From: an uncultured Methylococcaceae bacterium
Lineage (GTDB): Bacteria; Pseudomonadota; Gammaproteobacteria; Methylococcales; Methylococcaceae
Length of the DNA stretch: 53,966 nt
NCBI GenBank assembly: GCA_903859815.1
Contig: CAIOOA010000114.1
Location: forward strand, 1 to 53,966
Reading direction: 5' to 3'
Positions 6,996-14,644 of this stretch are shown here, piece after piece. The first letter of the stretch is position 1. Each line of letters opens with the position of its first letter. Both the position numbers and the translations under genes were made by a program. The notes beneath the pieces are model-generated. The model had not been told where the DNA came from. It searched no databases and worked only from the letters and a program-made list of their open reading frames with translations.

Positions 6996-8678
6996 TTATG
7001 CTGTCTTGAATATGAGTACGACGGAAGCTCCGCCGCCTTCTCGGTTGCAAAGGTTAATGGCTCCACCGTGCAACTCGATAATATTTCGGGAAACTGACAA
7101 GCCCAGGCCAGTCCCCTGCCCCACTGGTTTGGTTGTGAAGAAGGGATCGAAAACTTTTTCAACTTTCTCTGGCTCTATACCAGTTCCATTATCGTCGACT
7201 TTGATGACGACCACCCGTTCACCGGGGCGAAACTTTCCGTTGGCAAGGTGCAGGGCATCACCCTCTTTTCTCAATCGAAAACATTCACTGGTCAATTCAA
7301 GCTTGCCTTCACGTCCCATGGCTTGAATCGCATTCATGAATAGATTGATGAACACTTGCTTGAGCTTGTCTGGGTCGGCATTGATTGTAGGGAGTTCCTG
7401 TGCCAATTTTTCCTCGACTGATATATTGTGATGGTTCAACTCAAACTGCACAAGTTTGAGCGAATCACGCAGCACGTCATTTAGGTCGGTTTGGCGCTTG
7501 GAAAGCTTTTTTTCGTGTGAAAAGTTTAGCAATCCTTTGACAACCCCATCGGCTCGCTGGACGGCATCTTCCATGTCTTTGATGACTTGACAGGCTTCGC
7601 TCTCTTTGGGGAATTCCCCATAGAGGTAATCCACGCCCATTTGAATAATGGCGAGGGGGTTTTTCACCTCATGCGCAACCCCTGCCGCCAAGCGCCCTAC
7701 AGATTCAAGTTTGGCTGATTGCATCAATCGCAAATGGGCTTCCTCCAAAGCTTGCGTCCGCAAACGCACCTTTCTTGTCAATGTTCGATTCCATACCAAA
7801 ATAGCGAGAATAATGCCAATAAGCGCTGCCAGAACGGTTAAAGCGATAAGCCTGAGCTTTGGATTTTTCCAGAGTGGCGGCGGTTCAAGATGAATCCACC
7901 CACGGGTTATCGCCTGTTTTTCCTCTACGCTAATAGAGGAGAGAGCCTTGTCTAACAATTGGCGAAGAATTGGCCAATCTCTGCGGACTCCCATCGAATT
8001 TTCGGAATTTTGTTGAATTTGGAATGCCACGCGAAGATTGGTGATGTTCATTTTGCTCGTGAAATAGGAGGTCGCGGCGAGAGTCCCCACCATTGCATCC
8101 GCCACACCGAAGGAAGTCGCCAGCAAGGCAGTTTGAATGTCTGGGGTTTGCACCAATTCAATGTCGGGATATTCATGTGAAAGCCATTCTTGCGTGTAAA
8201 ATCCATGTACCACGGCAACTTTCATTCTACTCAAGGTGTCCAGGCTCCAATTTTCGACATCATTACGCGCTGTGATCACAGCAGAAGGCAAGTTCAGGTA
8301 AGGGTTCGTAAAGTTTAGATATTCAGCCCTCTGCGGAGTTTTAACGACCACTGGTAAAAAATCAGCCTTTACTTCGCGAACGAGTTGCAAAGCCTCATAA
8401 AAATCAGATGCTGGCTCAAGTTCAAATGTAACGCCCAAACGCTTGGAAAGCAAAGCTAGATAATCGGCAGCAATACCAGTATATTGACCTTTGTCATCAA
8501 TAAATTCTACTGGGGTGAAATCAGGGTCACTGGTAAAACGAATGACCGGGTGAGCGTTCAACCAAGCAATTTCTTCTGGAGCCAATGTCGCTCGAAAACC
8601 AGATTCAGTGCCGAATGCGATACCGACATTAAACAGTATCGTAATCCAAAGAATAATGTTGTAGACTCGGTAACTCAT
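6996..8678 (-). CDS. Sensor histidine kinase with periplasmic solute-binding domain
   Basis: Membrane sensor that phosphorylates itself on His and passes the phosphate to a regulator. From the start at 8678 (MSYRVYNIILWITILFNVGIAFG, a signal or anchor segment) the 560 residues hold a type 3 solute-binding domain (IRFTSDPDFTPVEFIDDKG, YTGIAADYLALLSKRLG). A transmembrane helix lies near 272-294, and the HisKA box AAGVAHEVKNPLA has His near 336. The HATPase part has N box FINLFMNAIQAM, DDNGTGIEP, FDPFFTTKP and GTGLGLSVS. The sensor domain suggests a small polar ligand such as an amino acid, but the ligand is unknown. An upstream in-frame extension to 8789 overlaps ccmI and was not used. It follows ccmI by 61 bases and precedes the receiver gene by 13. 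Confidence 0.93.
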   Translation of the reverse strand: MSYRVYNIILWITILFNVGIAFGTESGFRATLAPEEIAWLNAHPVIRFTSDPDFTPVEFIDDKGQYTGIAADYLALLSKRLGVTFELEPASDFYEALQLVREVKADFLPVVVKTPQRAEYLNFTNPYLNLPSAVITARNDVENWSLDTLSRMKVAVVHGFYTQEWLSHEYPDIELVQTPDIQTALLATSFGVADAMVGTLAATSYFTSKMNITNLRVAFQIQQNSENSMGVRRDWPILRQLLDKALSSISVEEKQAITRGWIHLEPPPLWKNPKLRLIALTVLAALIGIILAILVWNRTLTRKVRLRTQALEEAHLRLMQSAKLESVGRLAAGVAHEVKNPLAIIQMGVDYLYGEFPKESEACQVIKDMEDAVQRADGVVKGLLNFSHEKKLSKRQTDLNDVLRDSLKLVQFELNHHNISVEEKLAQELPTINADPDKLKQVFINLFMNAIQAMGREGKLELTSECFRLRKEGDALHLANGKFRPGERVVVIKVDDNGTGIEPEKVEKVFDPFFTTKPVGQGTGLGLSVSRNIIELHGGAINLCNREGGGASVVLIFKTA

Positions 8679-8739
8679 CCGATCAATAAGCCCAAAACAA
8701 AGCGACAATGAATGAAAGAACAATTTAGTGAAATTTTCA

Positions 8740-9978
8740 CTACTTAACTTCCTCACTAATTTGCACAGTATAGCTACCTCCATTTTCAATGGCTGTCGGC
8801 TTGCTCAATCCCTGCAAATCTCCTGGTTGAGGCATGGCTTGTCCCGATTTGGTGACTCTTGCACCAATTATAAGTTTATCGAACGCTGACAGGTTCATGC
8901 CTTGAACCATACCCATGGAATCATCTAGCGTCACTTCAACCGGCAAGTCCTTCACTTTCTTTTTCACTATGGCTAAGGGCATCGGTGGCCCTGAAGCGGC
9001 GCGGGCAAATATGAAAACAGTATCTTCGGATGCCGCCATTGTAGAGAGCGACGGTGATAAGGCAACTTTAACTTTGATGGATTTATGTTCGCCAGTGTCA
9101 GGTAGGCTTGAAACTGCCCTTTCATCGGTATCGTTAACCTCTGAACCCTCAGCCCCCTGCCCTTCACCTTTGATCTCGGCAATCACCTTGGCGAGATGCT
9201 TTTCCTCCGGGCTGTCTTTGGGATATTCACCACGCAAGGTTTCAATATAACCAATTGCCTTATTGGTATCACCACTTTGCGCCGCACCGGCACCAGCCAA
9301 CCAAAGCGCGGTATGATGTTTGGGGTTTTTCGCCAAAATTTCAGCCGCGATTCGGGCAGGTTCACCCACGTAACTGCCACCAAGGGAATCACTCAGCGAT
9401 TCCGCATACAATGCTTTAACATCCAAATTGTCTGGCTCTAATTTTAAGGCGTGCGCATAGGCTTCGACAGCCAAATCATGTTGTTCGGTCTGCTGGTAGG
9501 AACGCCCCAACAACAACCAGCCTTTCAAATCATTCGGGTTCTGTTTAAGCTTTTCGGCCAGACGGTCAATCATTTCCTGAAATTGTGGGGCCGCATTGGC
9601 TTGTTGATGAGCTTCCGGTTGGGCGCGAAAATCCGCCAAATCGAACCGGCCTAACATCGAATAAACCACGATTCCAAGCAGCGGCGCAGCAATCAAAGCA
9701 ACAACGACTGGCGCATACCCTTTTTGCTTAGGTTGTTTACCCCCATTTTCGGAGGCAGACAAATCGTTAAGCAAGTCCTTATCCAATTCAGCTTGAAGCC
9801 CTTCCAATTCTTCCCCGTCAATCTCGTCAGCCAATTCGTCACGGCGTTGCTGATGTAACAAAAGGTTCAGGCGTTGGCGGTCAACGGTGTAATTACGCCC
9901 CCTTCCAAGCAAAGCGGGTAGAAATAGGGCGTATGCAACCACTACGATCAGTACCGCCAGCATCCAAAAACCAATCAT
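8740..9978 (-). CDS. ccmI: Cytochrome c maturation protein CcmI
   Basis: Inner-membrane apocytochrome c chaperone of maturation system I. The 412 residues begin with a membrane helix (MIGFWMLAVLIVVVAYALFL) and a leucine-zipper-like cytoplasmic loop (QRLNLLLHQQRRDELADEI). A second helix follows near 90-110 (VVVALIAAPLLGIVVYSML), then periplasmic tetratricopeptide repeats (GWLLLGRSYQQTEQHDLAVEAY, ALKLEPDNLDVKALYAESL). The last 150 or so residues form the C-terminal beta-rich periplasmic domain found in long CcmI proteins. It begins four bases after the ccmH stop, with an AAAGGA inside the end of ccmH. It belongs to the ccmG-ccmH-ccmI run; the remaining ccm genes are not in the window. Confidence 0.93.
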   Translation of the reverse strand: MIGFWMLAVLIVVVAYALFLPALLGRGRNYTVDRQRLNLLLHQQRRDELADEIDGEELEGLQAELDKDLLNDLSASENGGKQPKQKGYAPVVVALIAAPLLGIVVYSMLGRFDLADFRAQPEAHQQANAAPQFQEMIDRLAEKLKQNPNDLKGWLLLGRSYQQTEQHDLAVEAYAHALKLEPDNLDVKALYAESLSDSLGGSYVGEPARIAAEILAKNPKHHTALWLAGAGAAQSGDTNKAIGYIETLRGEYPKDSPEEKHLAKVIAEIKGEGQGAEGSEVNDTDERAVSSLPDTGEHKSIKVKVALSPSLSTMAASEDTVFIFARAASGPPMPLAIVKKKVKDLPVEVTLDDSMGMVQGMNLSAFDKLIIGARVTKSGQAMPQPGDLQGLSKPTAIENGGSYTVQISEEVK

Positions 9979-9982
9979 AAGT

Positions 9983-10441
9983 TTATCCTTTGAGTTTATT
10001 CTTTAAAGCTTGCAAACGGCGGCTTTCTTCCTCAGTCAATGCAGATTCCATCTTCCGGCCGGCATTCCGATTTTTCGCTAATAACCCAAGACAAACCAAT
10101 CCAACCAGCAACAAGCCAAATGGACCCAGCCAAAGCAAGGAAGTTGTCGACTTAAGTGGCGGATTGTACAACACAAAGTCACCATAACGGTCTACCAGGA
10201 ACTTGACCGCATCCTGCTCGCTTTTACCACTCTGAATGATGTTGTAAACCTCGGTCCGCAAATCTTTGGCCAAATCGGCATCGGAATCGGCCAAGGACTG
10301 GTTTTGGCAGACCAAACAGCGCAATTCTTGAACCAAATTTTCATAAGCCTGTTGTTTGGCAGGGTCATCGAACTGACGAATTTCAATGGCTTGAACACTG
10401 AAACTTAATGTCACGCAGAAAAGCATTAGCCAATATTTCAT
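9983..10441 (-). CDS. ccmH: Cytochrome c maturation protein CcmH
   Basis: Membrane-anchored thiol-disulfide protein that reduces or holds apocytochrome c for haem ligation in the periplasm. The 152 residues have a signal peptide (cleavage after about SVQA), the CcmH motif LRCLVCQNQSLADSDA with Cys42 and Cys45, and a three-helix domain ending FLVDRYGDFVLYNPPL. A single membrane helix (LLWLGPFGLLLVGLVCLGLL) follows. I start at 10441, where the ATG overlaps the ccmG stop by four bases; a frame opening at 10498 reads deep into ccmG and was rejected. The length fits the short CcmH/CcmL type with CcmI encoded separately. Confidence 0.95.
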   Translation of the reverse strand: MKYWLMLFCVTLSFSVQAIEIRQFDDPAKQQAYENLVQELRCLVCQNQSLADSDADLAKDLRTEVYNIIQSGKSEQDAVKFLVDRYGDFVLYNPPLKSTTSLLWLGPFGLLLVGLVCLGLLAKNRNAGRKMESALTEEESRRLQALKNKLKG

Positions 10442-10974
10442 GACGGCGAACCTTCTTTCTGCAATTGGATGATCAGCGGCAGCAAGGTTTGTTGCCAAGA
10501 GTCTTCAGTGATTGGCCCGGTATGTTTGTGACGAATAACACCTTTTTTATCGATCACAAAAGTTTCCGGCACACCGTAGACCCCCCATTCGATGCCCACC
10601 TTGCCGTCTGCGTCGAAGCCGATTGCAGTATAAGGGTTGCCAAAATGCTTAAGCCAGCCCAGCCCTGCTTCCCGTTCATCCTTATAGTCCAATCCATAAA
10701 TGGGCAGGATATTTTGCTTGGCAAGCTTCATCAGGAAGGGATGCTCCTGCTTGCAGGATACGCACCAGGAGGCCCAGACATTCAATAGGCTAACCTGGCC
10801 CTGCAAATCCATATTGCTGATAGATTTGCCGAAATCACTCAATTGCGGGAGATTGAATGCCGGGGCAGGCTTGCCGATAAATGGCGACGGCACTTCGCGG
10901 GGGTCGAGTTTCAAACCGACGGCAAGAAAAGCAACCATGACAATAAACAAGAATAACGGAATGAGGAAGCGCAT
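10438..10974 (-). CDS. ccmG: Thiol:disulfide interchange protein CcmG (DsbE)
   Basis: Membrane-tethered thioredoxin that keeps apocytochrome c haem-binding cysteines reduced. The 178 residues have one N-terminal helix (FLIPLFLFIVMVAFLAVGL), a thioredoxin fold with active site WASWCVSCKQE (Cys71, Cys74), and the cis-proline motif GVYGVPETFVIDKKG. These are typical of CcmG/DsbE. It is the first gene of the minus-strand run through xthA; the 128 bases upstream should hold the promoter, though I cannot point to clear boxes. ccmF, which usually precedes ccmG, is absent here and a methyltransferase gene takes its place. Confidence 0.95.
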   Translation of the reverse strand: MRFLIPLFLFIVMVAFLAVGLKLDPREVPSPFIGKPAPAFNLPQLSDFGKSISNMDLQGQVSLLNVWASWCVSCKQEHPFLMKLAKQNILPIYGLDYKDEREAGLGWLKHFGNPYTAIGFDADGKVGIEWGVYGVPETFVIDKKGVIRHKHTGPITEDSWQQTLLPLIIQLQKEGSPS

Positions 10975-11102
10975 AATTAGCTAAAAGATTTTAAATGAGT
11001 GGAGTGTTTATAGAGTCTGTTTCCGGTATGCTGAGGTTTGCATCAATACCCTTTTCGGCATCAAAATCGTTTAACGCGCACCTGACAAACCTCATCTAAC
11101 AT

Positions 11103-12026
11103 TCAGTCCAATTTTCGACAACACGCCAGCATATTTCCTGCAAAGAAAGGGACTTTCAAGTACCCAAGCTTTACTTTTTTTGACAAACCAATAGAAGCTT
11201 TCTTTAAAGACAATGGCATTGGTAACATTTTCATCCAATAATGCAATGGATAGGTGTTTGTCACTGGGTAAACCTTTATTTCAGAAAAACCACATTTCTT
11301 CAGCATACCTGTCATGCTCGTTAAGGAAAATAGTTGCAAATGCTCAATATCATAAATTGGGGATTTGCTTCCCATAATTCGTGCAGAATAAGAACGAAAA
11401 TTATGTGACACTGTTACAAAAACTCCTCCCGGCTTCAACAGTCTTATCACCGCAGAAAGAACTTCCTTTGGATTTTCCACATGTTCAAGTGTCTGAAAAC
11501 TGGTAATCAAACTAAAGCTTCTATCGGCAAAATCATCTGGATTAAACGACCCAGGCACAATCAACGGGCTGATATGTTTTTTGGCGCTGTTAATTGGGGC
11601 TTCAGATGGTTCGATACCGATAACATTATTAAACCCTCTTTCGAGTAGCCTCTCTAAAAAAGCGCCATCCCCCGTGCCAATGTCTAGCGCACCATCCTTA
11701 TCTGGTAAACTCTTTAAAATTTCAGAAAGTAGATGTATATAAGTGTACGAAGCGCAATCGGCTTCTTCACCACTGTCAAACCCAGCCCGCTTGTAAGCAA
11801 ACTCCAACATTTCCGCAGATGGTGCAGGAGAAGCGTAAAGCAAATCGCAGGATTGACATAGCAACATTCTCAAGTGCATCAATTCTGGAATTTTTCTCGA
11901 CGAAAAAGAGAAGCTATCTGTTTTCTCCTCCTCGAAATTAGACTCCAAGAACAACTTGCTATGTTCAGACGAATCGCAAATAGGACAAAGGCGGGGCAGT
12001 AATTTCATAGTATTATTATGACACAT
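11103..12026 (-). CDS. Class I SAM-dependent methyltransferase with N-terminal zinc ribbon
   Basis: Predicted methyltransferase of about 307 residues. The first 60 residues contain two CxxC pairs (LCPICD with Cys14/17 and LLCQSCD with Cys57/60), expected to bind zinc. The Rossmann domain follows with SAM motif I ALDIGTGDGAFLERL, the acidic IGIEPSE, and the post-motif segment FSLITSFQTLEHVENP and LLKPGGVFVTVSHN. This architecture is common among methyltransferases beside polysaccharide and sugar-modification genes, and the next gene encodes a glycosyltransferase, so a sugar or lipid-linked substrate is inferred. The start may instead be the ATG at 12008 (MKLLPRLCPICD); neither has a clear ribosome site. 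The region is AT-richer than the ccm genes. Confidence 0.88.
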   Translation of the reverse strand: MCHNNTMKLLPRLCPICDSSEHSKLFLESNFEEEKTDSFSFSSRKIPELMHLRMLLCQSCDLLYASPAPSAEMLEFAYKRAGFDSGEEADCASYTYIHLLSEILKSLPDKDGALDIGTGDGAFLERLLERGFNNVIGIEPSEAPINSAKKHISPLIVPGSFNPDDFADRSFSLITSFQTLEHVENPKEVLSAVIRLLKPGGVFVTVSHNFRSYSARIMGSKSPIYDIEHLQLFSLTSMTGMLKKCGFSEIKVYPVTNTYPLHYWMKMLPMPLSLKKASIGLSKKVKLGYLKVPFFAGNMLACCRKLD

Positions 12027-12106
12027 GACAGTATAATAAATACGGATCGTAACAAATTTATAGTGTAAATAATTTGCATTTTTAAACGCTTTAAGAATGT
12101 TCTTGA

Positions 12107-13249
12107 CTATTGATTTAAGCAGTGCTTTATACTAGGCTCCATCGCTTCAAACATGGCGTTAAGTGTCAGATTATTGAGAAAATAAATTCGAGCCTTTTCA
12201 CCTAATTGTTGGGCTTCGAATCGATTATTCAAACACCAAACTAAATGGGAGATTAGCTCTTCGAGATTTTCAGCGTCAAATAATAAACCTCGCCCTTCGA
12301 GATATTTTGGAATATCCGCACGTGCGGCTGCGATGACAGTTTTACCCATAGCCATTGCATCGGTAAGCTTAGCAGGCATCTGACCGAAGGTTTCTGGACA
12401 ATTACGTTGAGGCAGAACCACCAAGTCATTGGCTGATAGAAAATAAGGTATGAGATCCAAAGGCTGTAGAGGGATTAGAATTAAATGACGACCATACTGT
12501 TGGTTCATAAACTTGACATAGTCGTCTTCTGGTTCAGCACCTACAATCATTAGTTTTAGCTCAGGCCGATTAATAATCTGCAAAGCCTTCAAAATCAGAT
12601 CAATTCCCTTTTGAGGATTTGGAGTACCGACAAAACCAATAATAATATCCGATGGCTTGATGCCTAGTTCTAGGCGAATTGTTTCTCGGTTGAACTTTGC
12701 GGGGTCGAGTTCATTGGGATCCATGCCATGGGGTACAATGACACCACCATAAGTCTTCCTAAAATTTTCTGATACTGTGAAGACCGCGTCTGCTTTTGAA
12801 TGCAAGCGATGAACCCATGATGTGTATTGATACTCATGGGTATGGCTCAATTTACGTCGCAAACGGAAAGATTTTGCAGGTAATGTCTGGGCTAATTCAT
12901 CATCGTCAATATCTAATATGACGGGAGTTCCAGATAATGCCCTTTTGATGAGAGCCACCCCAAAACTTGGGAAACGTGGCTTGCATGCAATAATGACATC
13001 CCCATCCATTATCTTCAACAAATTCCGAATAGATTTGACAAACATTGGCATAATATCGCCAGCAACTGATCGAATAGGAATATCTACTTTTTCTAAGGGG
13101 GGCCATATACCCTTTCCCCAATTTTTACCAATACCGAAAGTTGGCCCTACAATTTCGACTTCATAATGCGGCGCGAGTGCCTGGCCCAATCGCAAACAAC
13201 GATTTGTACAATTGGTTGATAAATTCATAGAAGCAATTGTAATTTTCAT
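12107..13249 (-). CDS. GT4-type glycosyltransferase
   Basis: Predicted retaining glycosyltransferase of 380 residues with the GT-B fold. The N-terminal half has the glycine-rich acceptor side (LGQALAPHYEVEIVGP). The C-terminal half has the donor-binding features IIGFVGTPNPQKGIDLILKAL, KLMIVGAEPED, and the family EX7E-like region QRNCPETFGQMPAKLTDAMAMGKTVIAA. It probably adds a sugar to a surface glycan or glycolipid in the cytoplasm; donor and acceptor cannot be read from sequence. It lies 80 bases upstream of the methyltransferase on the same strand and 33 bases after the TIR-like/macro gene. No clear ribosome site precedes the ATG at 13249. Confidence 0.88.
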   Translation of the reverse strand: MKITIASMNLSTNCTNRCLRLGQALAPHYEVEIVGPTFGIGKNWGKGIWPPLEKVDIPIRSVAGDIMPMFVKSIRNLLKIMDGDVIIACKPRFPSFGVALIKRALSGTPVILDIDDDELAQTLPAKSFRLRRKLSHTHEYQYTSWVHRLHSKADAVFTVSENFRKTYGGVIVPHGMDPNELDPAKFNRETIRLELGIKPSDIIIGFVGTPNPQKGIDLILKALQIINRPELKLMIVGAEPEDDYVKFMNQQYGRHLILIPLQPLDLIPYFLSANDLVVLPQRNCPETFGQMPAKLTDAMAMGKTVIAAARADIPKYLEGRGLLFDAENLEELISHLVWCLNNRFEAQQLGEKARIYFLNNLTLNAMFEAMEPSIKHCLNQ

Positions 13250-13282
13250 TCTAATAAGTTAATCAAATTAGGATATTGCCAT

Positions 13283-14596
13283 TTATTTGGAAATTTTTTT
13301 GACATCTCGCAACGATGTGGACGCATTCTTAAGAGGGGATAGTGCATTTTCTCCTTCTTCTTGAACCGTTTTTGATTCACCATTCACAATAGGTTTTGAA
13401 TCTGCCGCATTCATAAGAACTTGTTCTCCAGTATCCGCTACCTTCTGATTGGCTTCAAGTAAATGACTGCATAGTTCAAACTCCCTGTCTGAATAGTTTA
13501 GAAAATAAACATATCCGATATTACCACAGGAATCGCTCCCCAAGTAATTGATTGCTGAATCTAGCAATGCGTTCACTTTCTCATCAAAATCCCGGTTAGC
13601 GGAACCAGTCCCCATCAGAGGGAATAAAATCGACGAAAATACCTGATCGGAATATTCTTCGTCAGCCTTTCTCAAAGCATTTTCAATACATTCCGTAATA
13701 TCAGGGATTGGGAAATAGCCCTTTCCAAACTGGCCTATAAACGCAGCCACATGAAATATCATTTTCACGTTATTGGTTTTATATAGGTTGCCGGATGAAG
13801 TGGCAAACACTTCGCCTGGATCAACAGTTGTGACATTGCGTTCTGCCAATAGATTACGAAGCTCTATGGCAATGGTGTCCTCTACAATTTTACCTTCTTC
13901 CCGCTTTGCACCCAGATAGCGGATGATACCCGAGATGGTGTTATCTAATGGCCGGGCCATCAGCAAACCATTGTTTTCTGGATTGACCCATACGTCTATA
14001 TCTTTGACATTATGGAGTTCACCGGTCACTAGACAAACTGACTTCTTATTATTGGCTTTAAGGGGAAACTTTATTTTTTTTGTCTCGCTTAGTGGCTTGG
14101 GTTCAGTGCCAATATTTAGGCTAAGGACCGCATGAACCGGACTATCATTTTTTTTGACATTAAGCCCGTTCTTGATAATCTCAAGGACTCTTTCTTTGGC
14201 CCTCTCAATACTTGCGAACTTCATTTGATCGTATTCAACCACCTGAAGACCCTGTATGTTAAATGGGATGGTCGTTCCTTTGCGCCGGATCAGCACGGTC
14301 ACAGATTTTTGCAGGGTATGGCGCACTCCAAGCTCATAAAACACATTGGCGTTTAGGGACGTGATGTCGACAACCACCACATCAGCCTTGTAGAGTTGTT
14401 CAAACATTTTTTCATGGATGGAACCTGCCTCGGCAATCTCATCGCAACGTATGCACTCCAAGCCTAAGCTTTCAATGGCCTTCCTAAAGAAAAACCGGTA
14501 AATGTCGTCAAAATCAATGTCAACTCCGTCGGCGTCTTTTTTCTCGCCAAAAGGCATGACCACAAAACAAGTGCGTTTTCTTTCATCATTAGCCAT
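13283..14596 (-). CDS. TIR/deoxyribosyltransferase-like domain fused to a macro domain
   Basis: A 437-residue two-domain protein. Residues 8-145 begin CFVVMPFGEK and contain a helix with FRKAIESLGLECIRCDE, SIHEKMFEQLYKADVVVVDIT (Asp77) and NANVFYELGVRHTL (Glu88). This pattern belongs to the nucleoside 2-deoxyribosyltransferase/TIR-like fold in which an active-site Glu cleaves an N-glycosidic bond. Residues about 188-373 resemble an ADP-ribose-binding macro domain (DIDVWVNPENNGLLMARPLDN, IIRYLGA, FPLMGTGSANRDFDEKV). The 60-residue tail is low complexity. The start at 14596 has GGAGG six bases upstream. Coupling NAD-type cleavage with ADP-ribose recognition would fit stress or phage-defence signalling, but that is inference. 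Neighbours are a DUF4105-like gene upstream and glycan genes downstream. Confidence 0.7.
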   Translation of the reverse strand: MANDERKRTCFVVMPFGEKKDADGVDIDFDDIYRFFFRKAIESLGLECIRCDEIAEAGSIHEKMFEQLYKADVVVVDITSLNANVFYELGVRHTLQKSVTVLIRRKGTTIPFNIQGLQVVEYDQMKFASIERAKERVLEIIKNGLNVKKNDSPVHAVLSLNIGTEPKPLSETKKIKFPLKANNKKSVCLVTGELHNVKDIDVWVNPENNGLLMARPLDNTISGIIRYLGAKREEGKIVEDTIAIELRNLLAERNVTTVDPGEVFATSSGNLYKTNNVKMIFHVAAFIGQFGKGYFPIPDITECIENALRKADEEYSDQVFSSILFPLMGTGSANRDFDEKVNALLDSAINYLGSDSCGNIGYVYFLNYSDREFELCSHLLEANQKVADTGEQVLMNAADSKPIVNGESKTVQEEGENALSPLKNASTSLRDVKKISK

Positions 14597-14644
14597 CTTC
14601 AACCTCCAGCCTTGCCGTTAAGATTTTATATATTGGCAAACACT

